Shown piece by piece: positions 1-12,800 of a stretch of 58,681 nucleotides of DNA. Numbering within the stretch: the stretch's first letter is position 1; every line of letters starts with the position of its first letter. Source of the stretch: Branchiostoma floridae. Its lineage: Eukaryota > Chordata > Leptocardii > Amphioxiformes > Branchiostomatidae. The notes under the pieces are model-generated. The model worked only from the letters and a program-made list of their open reading frames with translations. It did not search any database and was not told the DNA's origin. Both the position numbers and the translations under genes were made by a program. The DNA is taken from assembly GCF_000003815.2 (NCBI RefSeq), contig NC_049987.1, positions 3,465,888 through 3,524,568 on the forward strand, given 5' to 3'.

Positions 1-763
1 ATCTGACCTCAAAATATCATTTCAATTTTTTTATGACCTATGAAAATGGATTGCGTCACTACTACCACCACAATGTGATTATCGGAGCGACACGCCCCAA
101 AAACTGTTCATCAGAATTAGTCAAAATGGATCTTATTTTGAAATATACCCTGTAAGGTAGAATGTCTTGCGCAGCCGCCTCGAAAGGGTGCTATTTAGTG
201 CTCCCAATTGCTGGTAGCATAAGGGGTAATAAAAATTCAAGGAAAAAAATTCATAAAAAATCAGCATTACAAGATATGACAAAATTCACGCACAGATCTT
301 TTTAAATGACCATTATATACATTACTGTAAAGTATTAACAACAATCGTCGAATTACAAGCGGGGCAAAACACTTTTCTGGCATTTTTTCCCCAAATGGGC
401 GTGGCCATATAGCTCTCTATGACATCATCATGACGTCATGCTAGTTTGCATAAATTACCTTTATGCAATGAGGTACTTCCTAAAAAAAACTAAAGACCCA
501 TGCATTATCCAAACATGATATTTTCATGACACCAAAAACACCCCCAAACGCCTCAGTTACCACTCTTTATGGCCTTAATCTGCTGTATCTATTGTATTTC
601 ATGTCGGGGCGAGGGCCGGCAAAGGTGTCACCACCTGTTCCCCGCCCCTTCCACTTGTGTGGGGAATTTTAATAAACAGATAAACAAATAAACATTGCAT
701 AATGTATGATACAACTGTAAAACTGCAAAATTTAAAACTATTAAATATCAATTTATTTGCAAG

Positions 764-864
764 GATCGGTGGCCAATACCTCAGCAACACCAACAGGGCT
801 TATCTCAAATTTGATACCGACTTTTCAGTCACCAAGTCTGGATGGAGTCTTCAATACAACTGCA
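764..864 (+). CDS. CUB domain, C-terminal half (first visible exon)
   Basis: Exon bounded by TTGCAAG at 763 and a GTGAGT donor at 865; it enters in phase 2 and leaves in phase 1. It translates as IGGQYLSNTNRAYLKF, then DTDFSVTKSGWSLQYNC. This fits the final beta-strands of a CUB domain (hydrophobic-F-x-S/T-D, then G-[FW]-x-x-x-Y). CUB domains are extracellular binding modules of about 110 residues, so about 80 residues must lie upstream of the window. The outgoing phase joins directly to the LamG exon at 1733. A Thr/Ser-rich alternative frame exists over the same bases but leaves in the wrong phase. Identification rests on about 34 residues. Confidence 0.6.
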
Positions 865-3800
865 GTGAGTACAAATTTTATTCCTACAACGTTAATCAAC
901 ATTGTTCATTTTTCAAGTAAAGCGCTCACCAACAGAATTTCAATTAACCCTTAGGTTCTTCACAACTTGATCTGTCCCGAAGCTTCATTTTACCCGAGCG
1001 GAAGTGTGACGTCAGCAAGGGGGCCACATTGGAACCAACAGAGACGGGGGTCGATACCGACTACCGGGAACGTTTGACCCGTTGGTGACGTCACACTTTC
1101 GCTCAGGTCAAAATTGAGAAGGACAGCTGGAAGTATTAAGCATTTTTTCTGACGTTTTGGTAAACTGGAACTATTCCCCAAATCCCGTCAAATTCAAAGG
1201 AGCCGAAGGAACTCCAAATCACCCAAGTCGACCGGACAGAACCTTGTGTACTTATGAAGCCTTTTATCAATATACTCCAAATTCTAAATCATTGCAGTCA
1301 TTACTTTTCAGGCAACGTCTTTTTGAAAATCAGCAGGTAAGTGGCGAGAAAAACAAGGGTGAATCTGTGAATGTGTGGGTCGAGTTCCCATGCCGTAAAT
1401 TATTTGTCATTAACAAAAGACGTTGTCAAAATGTTTGATAATGATTCCCTTCGTATTTCAAGCAGAAAGAAGTGGGTATCTGACTTTCAGCAGAGCAAGT
1501 TGTCCCGCACACCTCAGCGCGCAGATTAATTGTCCACGTTTCTCCTTCTCCCTTACCTAACGTTACTTGGTGTTGCCTGCAAAGTAATGATCACAATAAC
1601 TTAAAGTTTGGTACACATTCATACAAGACTTCGCACTTGACATCTATGCTTTCAAATCTGAGTTGTGCTTCTTATTTCTGGGTGAGACCTAGAACTTATT
1701 GATCACCCCTCGTATGCTATGTTTTGACACAGTTGAAATGGAGGGACCATTTTTTGGCTTCTGGCCCTTAAATGGTTATCTGAGAGGACAAGACATCGGA
1801 GGAAATGCGGTTCATGGCATCACCGATACTCTTGAGTTCGCGGAGGGATTTGATGATGTCGCCGAAGGCTCCGTCACATTTAGCACCATCGCACCGGACT
1901 TCGTCATTGCCCTGCCACTAGCAGCGTCTGCATCGTTCTCGGTCGCTCTTATGGTCTATCCGGAGGACTCGGGTTCTGTAAATACCATCTTAACTGGATT
2001 CAAACCCGACGGAGATGTGCAGATTAAGATGAATATTTTCAACAATAAGGACTTGGACACAACGTAAGTATTTAATGTGTACTTTAATAGATTATGTTAT
2101 TTATCAAAAGTGACATCTCTGTACTTTTGGGACATGGTGAAGGGTATTGCATCCTACTGAGAAAAACTCCGCTAAGGCATATAGAAACTCTGATAAAGAG
2201 GAAAATTCTAATGTGTCATCCGATTGCAATCAGGGGATACATGTGCGAAATTAACTTGATATATCATGTGACCCAAAAAGGCCGTTTGGTCGAGGTGTGG
2301 CACTATAACAAGTAAAGAATGAAAGAAAAAAATATTTTCATTTGTACGACATCAAAAGTGTATCACGACTTTCCAAGAATGTGTTCGTAATGCAAAGTGC
2401 CATTTTGTTCTACAGTTTCTTCACGTCTAGCGGCGACGTCAAGCTGAAGGCTGAAGATGCGATAGTCCTCCGAAGATGGTCATTCGTGGTCCTCACCTTC
2501 GACAGCAACACTAACGTGGCTCGGCTGTGGATGGACGGTGTGCAGCTTGAAGAGGGGGTGGTAGGGAACTTCGACATTATGATTGATAGAATTGCTCTTA
2601 GCAATGTCCAGTTTCCGTTCAAAGGAAGGGTCTCTTGTCTCCAGATGTACAACTCTGTCCTGAATGCAACCTCCATCAGCAAAGCACGGAGTCTGTGTAA
2701 CGGTAAGTGCTGATTATACACGCCATAATGAATGTAGTTTTATCATTGACTTGGATACAATTTGATGCAGTAATGTGCTTTTTTTTGCGTTATTTGAGAT
2801 TTAGTTATTTGCACATCAGAAATTAATATCAGTAGGGTGAGCAAACTAGTTTGAAACGTGCAGAAGAACGGAAGAAGCCAACACCACTAATACGAACCCT
2901 TCCTTATTCAAACAAATGCAAATATTCATCATGATACAAATTAGTTGATTAAAGGATGCAATGAGTGAGGAATATAGAACAGAAAATTGATACAGATCAC
3001 TGGATTGAAAATTGGTGGTCAAAGAATATAGATCTAAGACAAAAATGTGTTGTGATACCGTATCATAAATTGAATCCTATCGTCGGCCGTAATATGGTTT
3101 TTATTTGGAAGCTAAATTGTCTGTTTATGACAGTTAAATGCAGTAAGGTTTGAATTCTACATACCAAGTATCAATAGTAGGCCCATATGTAATACATTTT
3201 GCTGCAAGCATGAAAAGTTCATGAAAAAGGTAAATGTAGCCTTTTTAAGGATTCGTGATCTTTTTTATTTAGGTCCAATTGGAACAATGCGGATTGTAGG
3301 GAACACGGACAATGCTGGTCAGGTGGAGATCTTTTACGACAATACCTGGGCAAAGGTGTGCCGACAACAAGCACATGAAATGAACTTGATGGCTGCCCAG
3401 GTTGTTTGTAATGGACTGGGACTGGATACTGCAGACGTGCTGACGACTGAGCCACCCGAGGGATCCGGACAAGAGGATCTGTCTCAACCCAGCTGGCTCC
3501 ACGACGTATCCTGTAACCTGCTGGAAGCATCCCTTGCGGAATGTCAACACTCTGCTTGGATATTGGAACTGTGTCCGCTGGAGGAAACTTTGTCAGTCGC
3601 CTGCTTCAATAGTGGTAAGAAAGAAGTCTGCTTTAGATTGAATAGCAATATAGGTTTAACTAGAGTTCCACGACCTCATACCTTCGCCAAATAGTTTTAA
3701 TCTTTTCGAGTAAAGTATTTATAAATCTTTCCATTCGATTATGCAAATATGGTCATGATTTGTATTTATTGTCTTTTGATCATCCTCTCTATCCAAGAGG

Positions 3801-6800
3801 CCCAAGTTCAAAGTATAAAACTCTTATCGTGGCAGAAGCCATTTCAGTGTTTCCTCATAGATTATGTAAATATTGAACAAATTTGCATGATTTATGCCCA
3901 ATGAGGTTCACCTTCACTAAGCTCCATAAAGTTGTAAGTATGAAATTCCCATCATTTACCAGTATGGAATTATTGCATGTTCTCATTAACTACGCAAATG
4001 AGGTCGTCATTTGCATAATTAATATGTATTGACATTTCTGTCTTTCTCAGTTACATATTTGACGCGTTTGTCATGGAATGCAGTGGATTTATAAACTTTC
4101 CTTAATAATAATGCAAATTAGCTGTTGATTTGCATTATTAGTAGTTCGTTATGTAAGTCTTCACTTAGGCTATCTACATACCAAAAATCATGACGATCCG
4201 TCAACACGTTCATATTTTCTCACTAATTATGCAAAAATCTGTCTTTGCCATAGTACTGCACAGCTTAGTTTTTAGGGGAGGGGGCAAAAACGCTCCGTTC
4301 AGACATACATATGTAACAGCATTTAGATAAATACGTCGTAAATCAATTATGCTATCTAAATTACAAAAAATCATGACGATCCGTCAACCTGTTCGTATTT
4401 TCTCAGTAATCATTAAAATGAGGTCTCAATTTGCATAATTAATATGTATTGACATTTCTCTTTTCAGTTACATATGTGACAAGTGTAAATTATGGATTAT
4501 GCAAATTAGCTCTTAATTTTGCATAATTAGTATCCCATTATGTAAGTCTTTATTTAGGCTGCATACCAAAAATCATGACGGTCCGTTAACACGTTCATAT
4601 TTTGTCATTAATTATTCTTATGACATTTTACTCTTTCTCAGCTACGTATGTGACAAGTTTGAACTTCCTATCATGGAATGCAGTGGATTTATGCAAATTA
4701 GATATGCACAATTTGTTTTTTATTATATAGGTCATCACTTAGGTTATCTACATACCAAAAATCACGAGGATCCGTCGACACGTTCTCGAGTTATATCGGC
4801 GCCTGCAGTTCAAATCACGAACACAGCATGGCCAGAACACGATGTATCAAAAATAGAAGTTCTGCTGCAGTACCTAAGCAAGTCGCTAGGGGCCCATTAT
4901 GAAACTTGACCTATTTCTTGCCGACCCCTACCCAACTACCAAATATCATCAGGATCCATCCAAGGCTTCTTGAGTTATGCTGTTGACACATACACGCACA
5001 GACAGACACACAATTTTATTTTATGGGTCTGGAGTTGGTTTATAAAATTTTGCCATTCATTATGCAAATTAGATTCTAATTCACAAAATTAATATTAAGA
5101 TTTATCATGCATTACATAAGCTATCAGCAGATCAAAAATCATGATGATCCTTTCATCCCTTCTTGACTTATTCTTTTTCAAAGTCTTTAACTAAACCGAC
5201 TCCTAGATCCTGCAGTTCCAAAAAGACGCTAGGGGACCCAAACATACACCTCGATCTCTGCCCTTTCTCAGTTACATAAGTGACAACTTTGAAAGTCCTA
5301 TTATGGAATGCAGTGGATTTATAAACTTTCCTCATCAATTATGCAAATTAGCTGTTGTTTTGCATAATTAGTATCTCATTGTGTAGGTCTTCACTTTGTA
5401 ACAGCAATCAATATGTTTTAACAACAATAGTACTTCTTTTAAAATGTCCTCTCTTTAGAAACAACTACGCAGGGATCGTCTACGTATTCACTAACACTTG
5501 TGGAATCGACAACAGCCATTACTACACCTGGTAGAGAAATGCCCACAGCTTTTGAAACAACTCCTAAAGCTTTAACAAATGCAGCGGACGTAGCAACTAC
5601 AGACGCAAGTGCATCTTCAGCAATGATGACTATAGCGACAGATACAGTATCGAGTGTAGCAACATGGCGTCCAACGACAGCATCAGCAAAGACTACAGCT
5701 AGAACCACCGTACCGATGGAAACAGCAACTGTGTCAGGAAGTACCGTAGTAGTTTCGTCAGCAGCGGTCACAGCGTCTACATTAACCGCACAGGCAGCTG
5801 AAGTGACAACAGAAGCAGTGTCATCAACAGCATTTCCTGCAGCAACAACAGCAACGGCTATAACACAAACTACTGTAGGGCAACACCATCTGCAATGACA
5901 ACGACGAAAACATCGACAGCATATGTGACAACAACAACAGCATCTGCTGCATTGAGTACTGCTGCAACAACATCAGCCGAGACAACAGCTGGCACAATGC
6001 TTGAAGAATCTGTTATCGGCGTGCGAGCAGAAAGTGAGTGTAACAGTTTCGTTAAGGTCATATCCATCATGGCATACACAAAAGTTCCTACAGTTGATAA
6101 AGATGAGACACACAACACGAGTAGTATATGTTATTTTCAGATACTATTTCAATAAATTTGTCTGTTCCACTAAGATCAAACAGAATTTGTAAATCTTAAT
6201 TGTTGCTAACGCATAATATGTTGCACCTAACTTTGATTTGTATGGATTCTCCGGAAGGGACTCTTAAGGCCTACGTCACATTACATAGGGGGTCCGCGCG
6301 GTGTCTAACTGATGTAGGCCCCGGCCGGGCTCTGAAGCCGGGTAGACATCGGCTCACGTAGTCACAAATCATTTTTTCTTCAGGCGTCCCGTTAGAGGTC
6401 CCGGGGGGCTCCGGTGGGCATTCCGGCGGCTTTCGTGCAATAGTCGTATGCTTTAACCCTTTATCGCTCGATGTTCGGCAGGCAACCGTGAGCTGCCCTG
6501 TTGATGTCCACGGGTACCCCGTAGGGCTCTGGCAGTGGGTCGGCTGATTCACCCCTTGTAAATAACTGTATGGTCCCTGTCGTACTCCCCGCAAACCACG
6601 ACCATCATGTGTGTGTTTCTTTTGGGTTTGGGCATTCGTTGGCTCGTCTTTGTTGACTTTTGCAACTGTGCCACGAGGAACTAACACTACTAGAAGCGGA
6701 AAATGCCCCTGCACTTCGACTGACAGGGTGAGCACATGCCGCTTGCTCAGCTCAGGCTGAGGGTGGCGACGGCTCGTCACCGTTTCACCCTAAGACTTGT

Positions 6801-9800
6801 TCTTACTACATGGGTAGTGGAAGAGGAGAGACAAGCGGAACGGCAGTGCTAGAGAAGAATATGTTGGGTTAGGCTCCGAACCATGTTTTGGGGTCTACGA
6901 TACGCTGATGAGCAAGCTATAGATGCGAGAACATTCTTGCGACTTTAAGTCCTTTATGCGCCTTATGCGTGTGGGACCTTCCATTGAGAAGAGTAGAAAA
7001 TGAATGTTTTACTGATGATATTTCCTAAATAATTTCCCCGCCGGGACCCCGGTTCATTTAAAGTCCGACTTAAAACCAAACGGGGCCCCGCCCGAGACGA
7101 AAAATAACCCGGCAGCCGCTGGGAGACCAGCAGGACCCCGACCGGAAGAGCCAAAAAACAATCCGTAAAATACCCGCCAGGGTCCCTATGTGGAAATGTG
7201 ACCATGGCCCAAGTTGTCTTGTTTGATGACCGAGGGACCCCGTCAGTGGCCCCGGCGGTGTTCCGGGATGACACAACGGATGCAATAGTTTGTAATGCAA
7301 GAAGGTTGGGCCTGTACCGTCGACTACCGTCGGAGTACCGAGCGGGTACCGGGCAGGTACTGTAGGGGCCCCTGCCGATGTGTTCACGGTTAGTTGACGG
7401 CTTTGATTCGGCGTATTTTCCTGCCCGGGCCCCGATTGATTTTATGTCCGACTTAGAATCAACCGGGGCCCCGCCCGAGCCCCAAAATAGCCCAGCAGCC
7501 GCCGGGAGTCTCACGGGGTGCCGCCCGAAAGTGCAACAATTCAGCCCCTAACCTACCCGGCCGGACCCCTTTGTGCAAATGTGACGTTAGCATAACTGGG
7601 AATATAAAATACCGAGCTTATGAGATAACGTTACCAGCTTTAGTCTCTATCTAATATCTTTCAGCCTGCACTAGCTGGACAGCGTGGTTAGACCGAGACG
7701 ACCCCGGGGGTACGGGCGACGTTGAATCACTGACTGATCTTCGAAGGAAGAATTCCGGGCAGATCTGTACCGAGCCTGTGGGTATTCAGGCCAGAGTTCG
7801 CGGATCCCGCATGGGGGCGCTCTTGACTGGACAACAATTCGAATCCTTCAGCCCGACGAAAGGCTTTGTGTGTAGGAACGGCGAACAGAACCACGGGAGA
7901 TGTCAGGATTATGAAGTGCGGTTTTGTTGTGCTACCAACAACAGTAAGTTCCATGAATCCAGTAGAACTCCACTAGTACTGTTACATTTGCTTTGAACCA
8001 TACGTATCCTATACGTGACACAAAAGAGACATTTTTCATTCACATATTTAGCTCCATGAAATGTCATGGAGGTTATATTTTCACTAGCGTTTGCCTGTCT
8101 GTCTTTCTGTCTGTGTACAACAGACTCAGGAATGGCTGTATGGATTATTTCATACTTCGTGTGTTGGTGGGGTGTGATGAAACTAGCCTAGCGGCTTCCC
8201 TTGGTACTGCAGCGCAACTTCCTGTTTTGCTATCTCGTGTGCTGAACGAGCTAAGGTTACGAATTTTGAGTATCAAATAGCTCTTGTGCTCAGGAATAAG
8301 TGACATGAGTTTGGGCGCCCTAGCGACTAGTTTTGGGATAGCAGGGGCATTTTCGTCAAAAACTTTCGAAGTGGATAACTCAAGAACAACGGATTTTCAT
8401 GATTTTTGGTATGTAGGTACCTTATACAATGTTGTACAAAATAAAGAAGTAATTATGAAAAGTAGGAGTTCATTTGCATAATTGATGAGAATAATCTGTC
8501 AAAGCATTTTTTTGAATGCATCTCTTGTCCCGGACATGATATGGTCTTCACATTTTAGTGGTAGATAACGTTAAACGCCATGACAAAGTGGGCCAAGTTT
8601 CAGCTCAACATTTATTTTTGGAACTGCGGGGGCATTTTTGTCAAGACATACCGAAGAGGACAACTGCAGAAAGGAATGACTGATTGACAGCATTTTAAGC
8701 ATGCGGGTGGCTTAGGCAAAGATGTTCATAATGATAAACATATTATGCAAATGAGGTCTTGATTTGCATAATTAATATGGAAATTGCATAATTCCTTTGT
8801 TTTCAATAACTGGACTTCCTTAAATATAACACATGTAAATTATAATAGATCGAACATCCAGGAGATCCAGGTGTGCTAATGAGGAACTGATTTGCATAAT
8901 ATATGCAAAGATGGCAAAACCGCTTAATGATTAGTTATGGTAATTTTATACTTGTGACATGTGTATGCTGGTCAATGATGAACATCACCATGCATATATC
9001 ATGAAAATGTCATTTGCATAAAATTTACAAAAGCTCTAAATATTTCATGATGGTATGAGGTCGCCGAACTCTAGTCTTGCTTTCTTATCATTCACCACTG
9101 GTTTTAACCACCCTTACACCAGCAAAATAGATGGAAACGAAATATGATGATGTTTATTACATTACAAAGTTTGCGTAATTTTCGAAAACGTATGATTTAC
9201 TTTTTACATCATTGTGCGTTTCAATGATATCTCAGTCAAACTCACTGAGCTAGCATTTGCTAGCATTAGAGAATAAAAATAATGTTTAATCAAAGTGATG
9301 CAGGTTTTTCTTTAGTCATTGACAAAGAGATCCAGGGTGGCTACAAAACTGGTGAAAGCAAGAAGATTCTGGAATAGATGCATTAAACCTCTATGAACAA
9401 TGCCAGCGATTATAACGTAATTGCAAAAACAATGACAGAAGATCCATTACAAACAAAGAAAGTAGTTGTTTCTCAAACTACAGATAAAAATTGAATATTA
9501 ATACTAAATCATGGATAAATCAACCAATAGCAAAATGATAACTATTCCAATTCTAAATTTATCTTTACTCAAGCTGTTTTGTCTTCATTTCTGCATGTAA
9601 TTCGTAAAAAGACGATTTGGTTGAATTTGGCAAAAAATAAATATGATTTTTGTTGATTTTTTAGGTTAAAGGCTTCACGATCAGTTGGTAAAAGCTCTAT
9701 TGCATTTTCCTTTCCCTTTACAATATTTACACGATAAATTTGTGTCTATACAGCTTGTCGCACGTTCTCCACTGACCCCTCTTGGACCTTCACTTGGAAT

Positions 9801-12800
9801 AACCCACCCGCATCGTCCCCACTGACGTTTAAAGTACGGGCCAGGAGCGACGCCCATATCATTCTGTCTAGTCGTAACTACTGGGTGGCAAAACGGTATA
9901 AAATCATTATCGATGAGTTCGGAAACACGGGATACTACATACGGAAACGAGAAGGAAAATTGAAAACTGCAGAAGTTACTGGTAACAGTGCGGGTAAGGA
10001 AACCTAATTTTTAAATTATTCGAAAAGTATGTTTCTAACGCGTGTTTGTGTATATGTTTGTGAGCATAACTTAAGATGTCGTGTTGAAAAAGGAACGTAT
10101 GGTCAAATCTTTGACATAGAAACTTTATACGGCACTGCGGTGGAACTTCTGGTTTTGATATCTGAGTTTGCTTGCAACGGTCTTGATTTTTTTCATGAAA
10201 GCTGGCTCAAGTAAAATGTTACCATACTTTCTTTAACTTCAGTGCTTTAGATTTAGTTGGCCAATAATGATAACGAATATGGTTTTGTTTAAAGGGTTTC
10301 TGTCTCCAACTGAACACAAGGGATTTTGGATTTCCTGGACGATAAACGGAACAATCTCAGTCGGGAGGGAGGGCGACCAGGTCCCGTGTGTGCAGTTCTC
10401 AGACCCCGATCCACTGCCGATCCGCTTTGTCTCCTTCACCACATTCGGCAGTTATGGGTCCTGGGAAGTATGTGACAAAGGTGAGTGTAGTAGGGGTGGG
10501 TACCGGTACGGTGTCAAAGCGATCTCGCCCCCCACCCCCAACCAGCACCCCACTAGCGTTTTCGCCCCCTTCAGCGTTACCCCCCACCCCCACCCCCAAG
10601 AACATTACTAGTACTTCTCGGAGGGGTCTCAAGATAGAGCAGATGGTTACTACATATTAGGTGCGCTACCTGGTATAATACTGCACCTGGCAGTAAAATA
10701 TTTAGTTGGTGTGTTAATGGTACCTATATGGCACCTTATTACCGTATGATGTCATACCTCAAAAGTCGATACTTTATTTTTCGGTGCAAGCAAGACATTG
10801 AAATGAAAAAGACAATTCTTTTGCAGCTGAGGTGGCATAAAAACAGTGCTACTGCGAACGTATAACTCAACACTGTCTATGGTACGGAATACGTCAGCAA
10901 TATGTTTTCAATTTGTCACAGTATTTTCTTTCTTGTGCTGGAAACATTTCTAAGGATTAAAAAAACACAAGTGAATAATAGTTTCTCATTACAAACACTA
11001 TCTACACGCAAGTTGATATACCTGTTGCTAAATGCTACAGAAATACTGGTAAAGTACCAGTCTTAAGAAACACGGGTAAACGCACCAGTTCCCAAATACT
11101 AGAAAAAAGTTATATTGGAGGTGCATATGACAAAATGTGTGTTATTCTAACGAAAACCTTATTTGCATAATTAATAAAGACATATAGTTCTTTTGTGGTC
11201 CATTCGTAGTAGAGACTTTATATTGGAGGTATATAAGTTGCTTGAGGACAGGTGAATACAATAAAATAAATCTTATATTGAGACTCAGGTATATATGCAA
11301 TAATGGGAATACAAGGGACCCAATACAACCCTCCTTGTCCGAAACAAGTTCTGAATCAGCTATCGTATTGCCATGTAATTACGTTAATATTAATACTATG
11401 GATAGAGTTCTGTATCAAACTCGTGTACTTATATTCTGAAACTGCATTTTGTGATTTATACCAGTCAACTTCAAAAATGTCAAGTAAACCCTTGGGGAGG
11501 CGAAATCGCTAAAGGGGGGGGGGGGGCGAAATAAATGCCGGCTGTTACCAGATACAGTAGTTGCACTGAATAAAGTTGAAATGTAACTTCCGATACAGGA
11601 GATTGGAACTAAATCCTAAAAGTTCGACTGATGGACTGTTGTCACAAAATGAACAGCACACTGCTTCTGTGACTTCACGCTATGAAAATATGATCACGCT
11701 ATGAATGGGCAGTGGATCATAAGTATTAGAAAGCCTATGGCTTCTTTTATTCTTCTGGCAAAAAAATATGGCCTTTTGTCTTTTACTTGACCAAGTGTTA
11801 CCAAGTGCCCAGATGACTCTATATGTATGTGTTGAGATGTTGGACATGGGTGTTTTACTTTAGTTTGGAATTGCAATTTAACTTTAGGCTATAACAACAA
11901 AGAATTACGGTAGTTCTTGCAGTTGATTTTTCATTAGTGGGCTGTAACTGCGTTTGGTAACGTTTTGGTCAACTCGATCCTCAAAGAATAGACTGGGAGA
12001 ACATTACATATTTGAAATGTCATCTTGATTATGGACAATTAATGAAAAAGGCAATGTACGAACGAATAATCTTCATTTTTGCATTTATTTACCATTGCAA
12101 AGCATCTAACTAACTTGCAATGCTCTTTCAAATTAAAACACATTTATCCTTCAGAAAAAGTGACATCTATGAAGTGAATTCTACTGTTTGTTTTTTCTAT
12201 TTTCTCTTTACAGAATGCTCCAACATTAGCCCTAACATCGGCCTGCCAGTGCCTTACAACATGACCAAGTTCCCAAACTATGCAGGCCACCAGAATGAAT
12301 CAGAACTGCTGAGTTCGCTGGCGGAGTTAGAGTATTTCAGAATGCTGGCGAACGACGGTTGTCATCCACAGATCCGCCATTTTGTTTCCTCCATCGTCGT
12401 GCCTCGGTGTGAGTCAGGAAAGGCATATCCGCCATGTTATGAATTTTGTAAGCGGATTAAGAACAGTTGCAAGGACGTGATTCGTCCATCGATGTTTAGC
12501 AAACCATTTTGGAAGTGCAGTGCGAATTATCCGCGATCCAGTGAAGTTCCGTACTGTGTCGATCCGGAATTGCTGTGGCGGGAAGACGGGCGATGCGGAA
12601 ACACGTTTCCAGCATCCGGTGCAAATTCATCGCAGTGCCATCCGGAGTTTTTCCCATGCTGCAGTGCGGATGGATGGTGTGAACCCGAAGGCGATTGTAT
12701 AGGTAAGGGTCAGATTGCTTGGCAAGTAGAATACAGTTGAATGCTCGGATCATAGAATGTATACCTTCTTTGTTTTCTTTGTTTCTTGGTAATTTGGTCA

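Noticed and set aside
1312-1336. Possible 25-nt exon between TTTTCAG and GTAAGT upstream of the LamG domain
   Set aside because: Good splice motifs, but its length shifts phase so that it cannot join the exon at 1733; the CUB exon joins directly.
3700-5440. CRISPR-like array
   Set aside because: Repeats are long, degenerate and eukaryotic intronic; spacers are not uniform.
6271-7514. Long minus-strand open frames in the GC-rich block
   Set aside because: Stop-poor because of GC content; no domain, and the two frames overlap an internal duplication.
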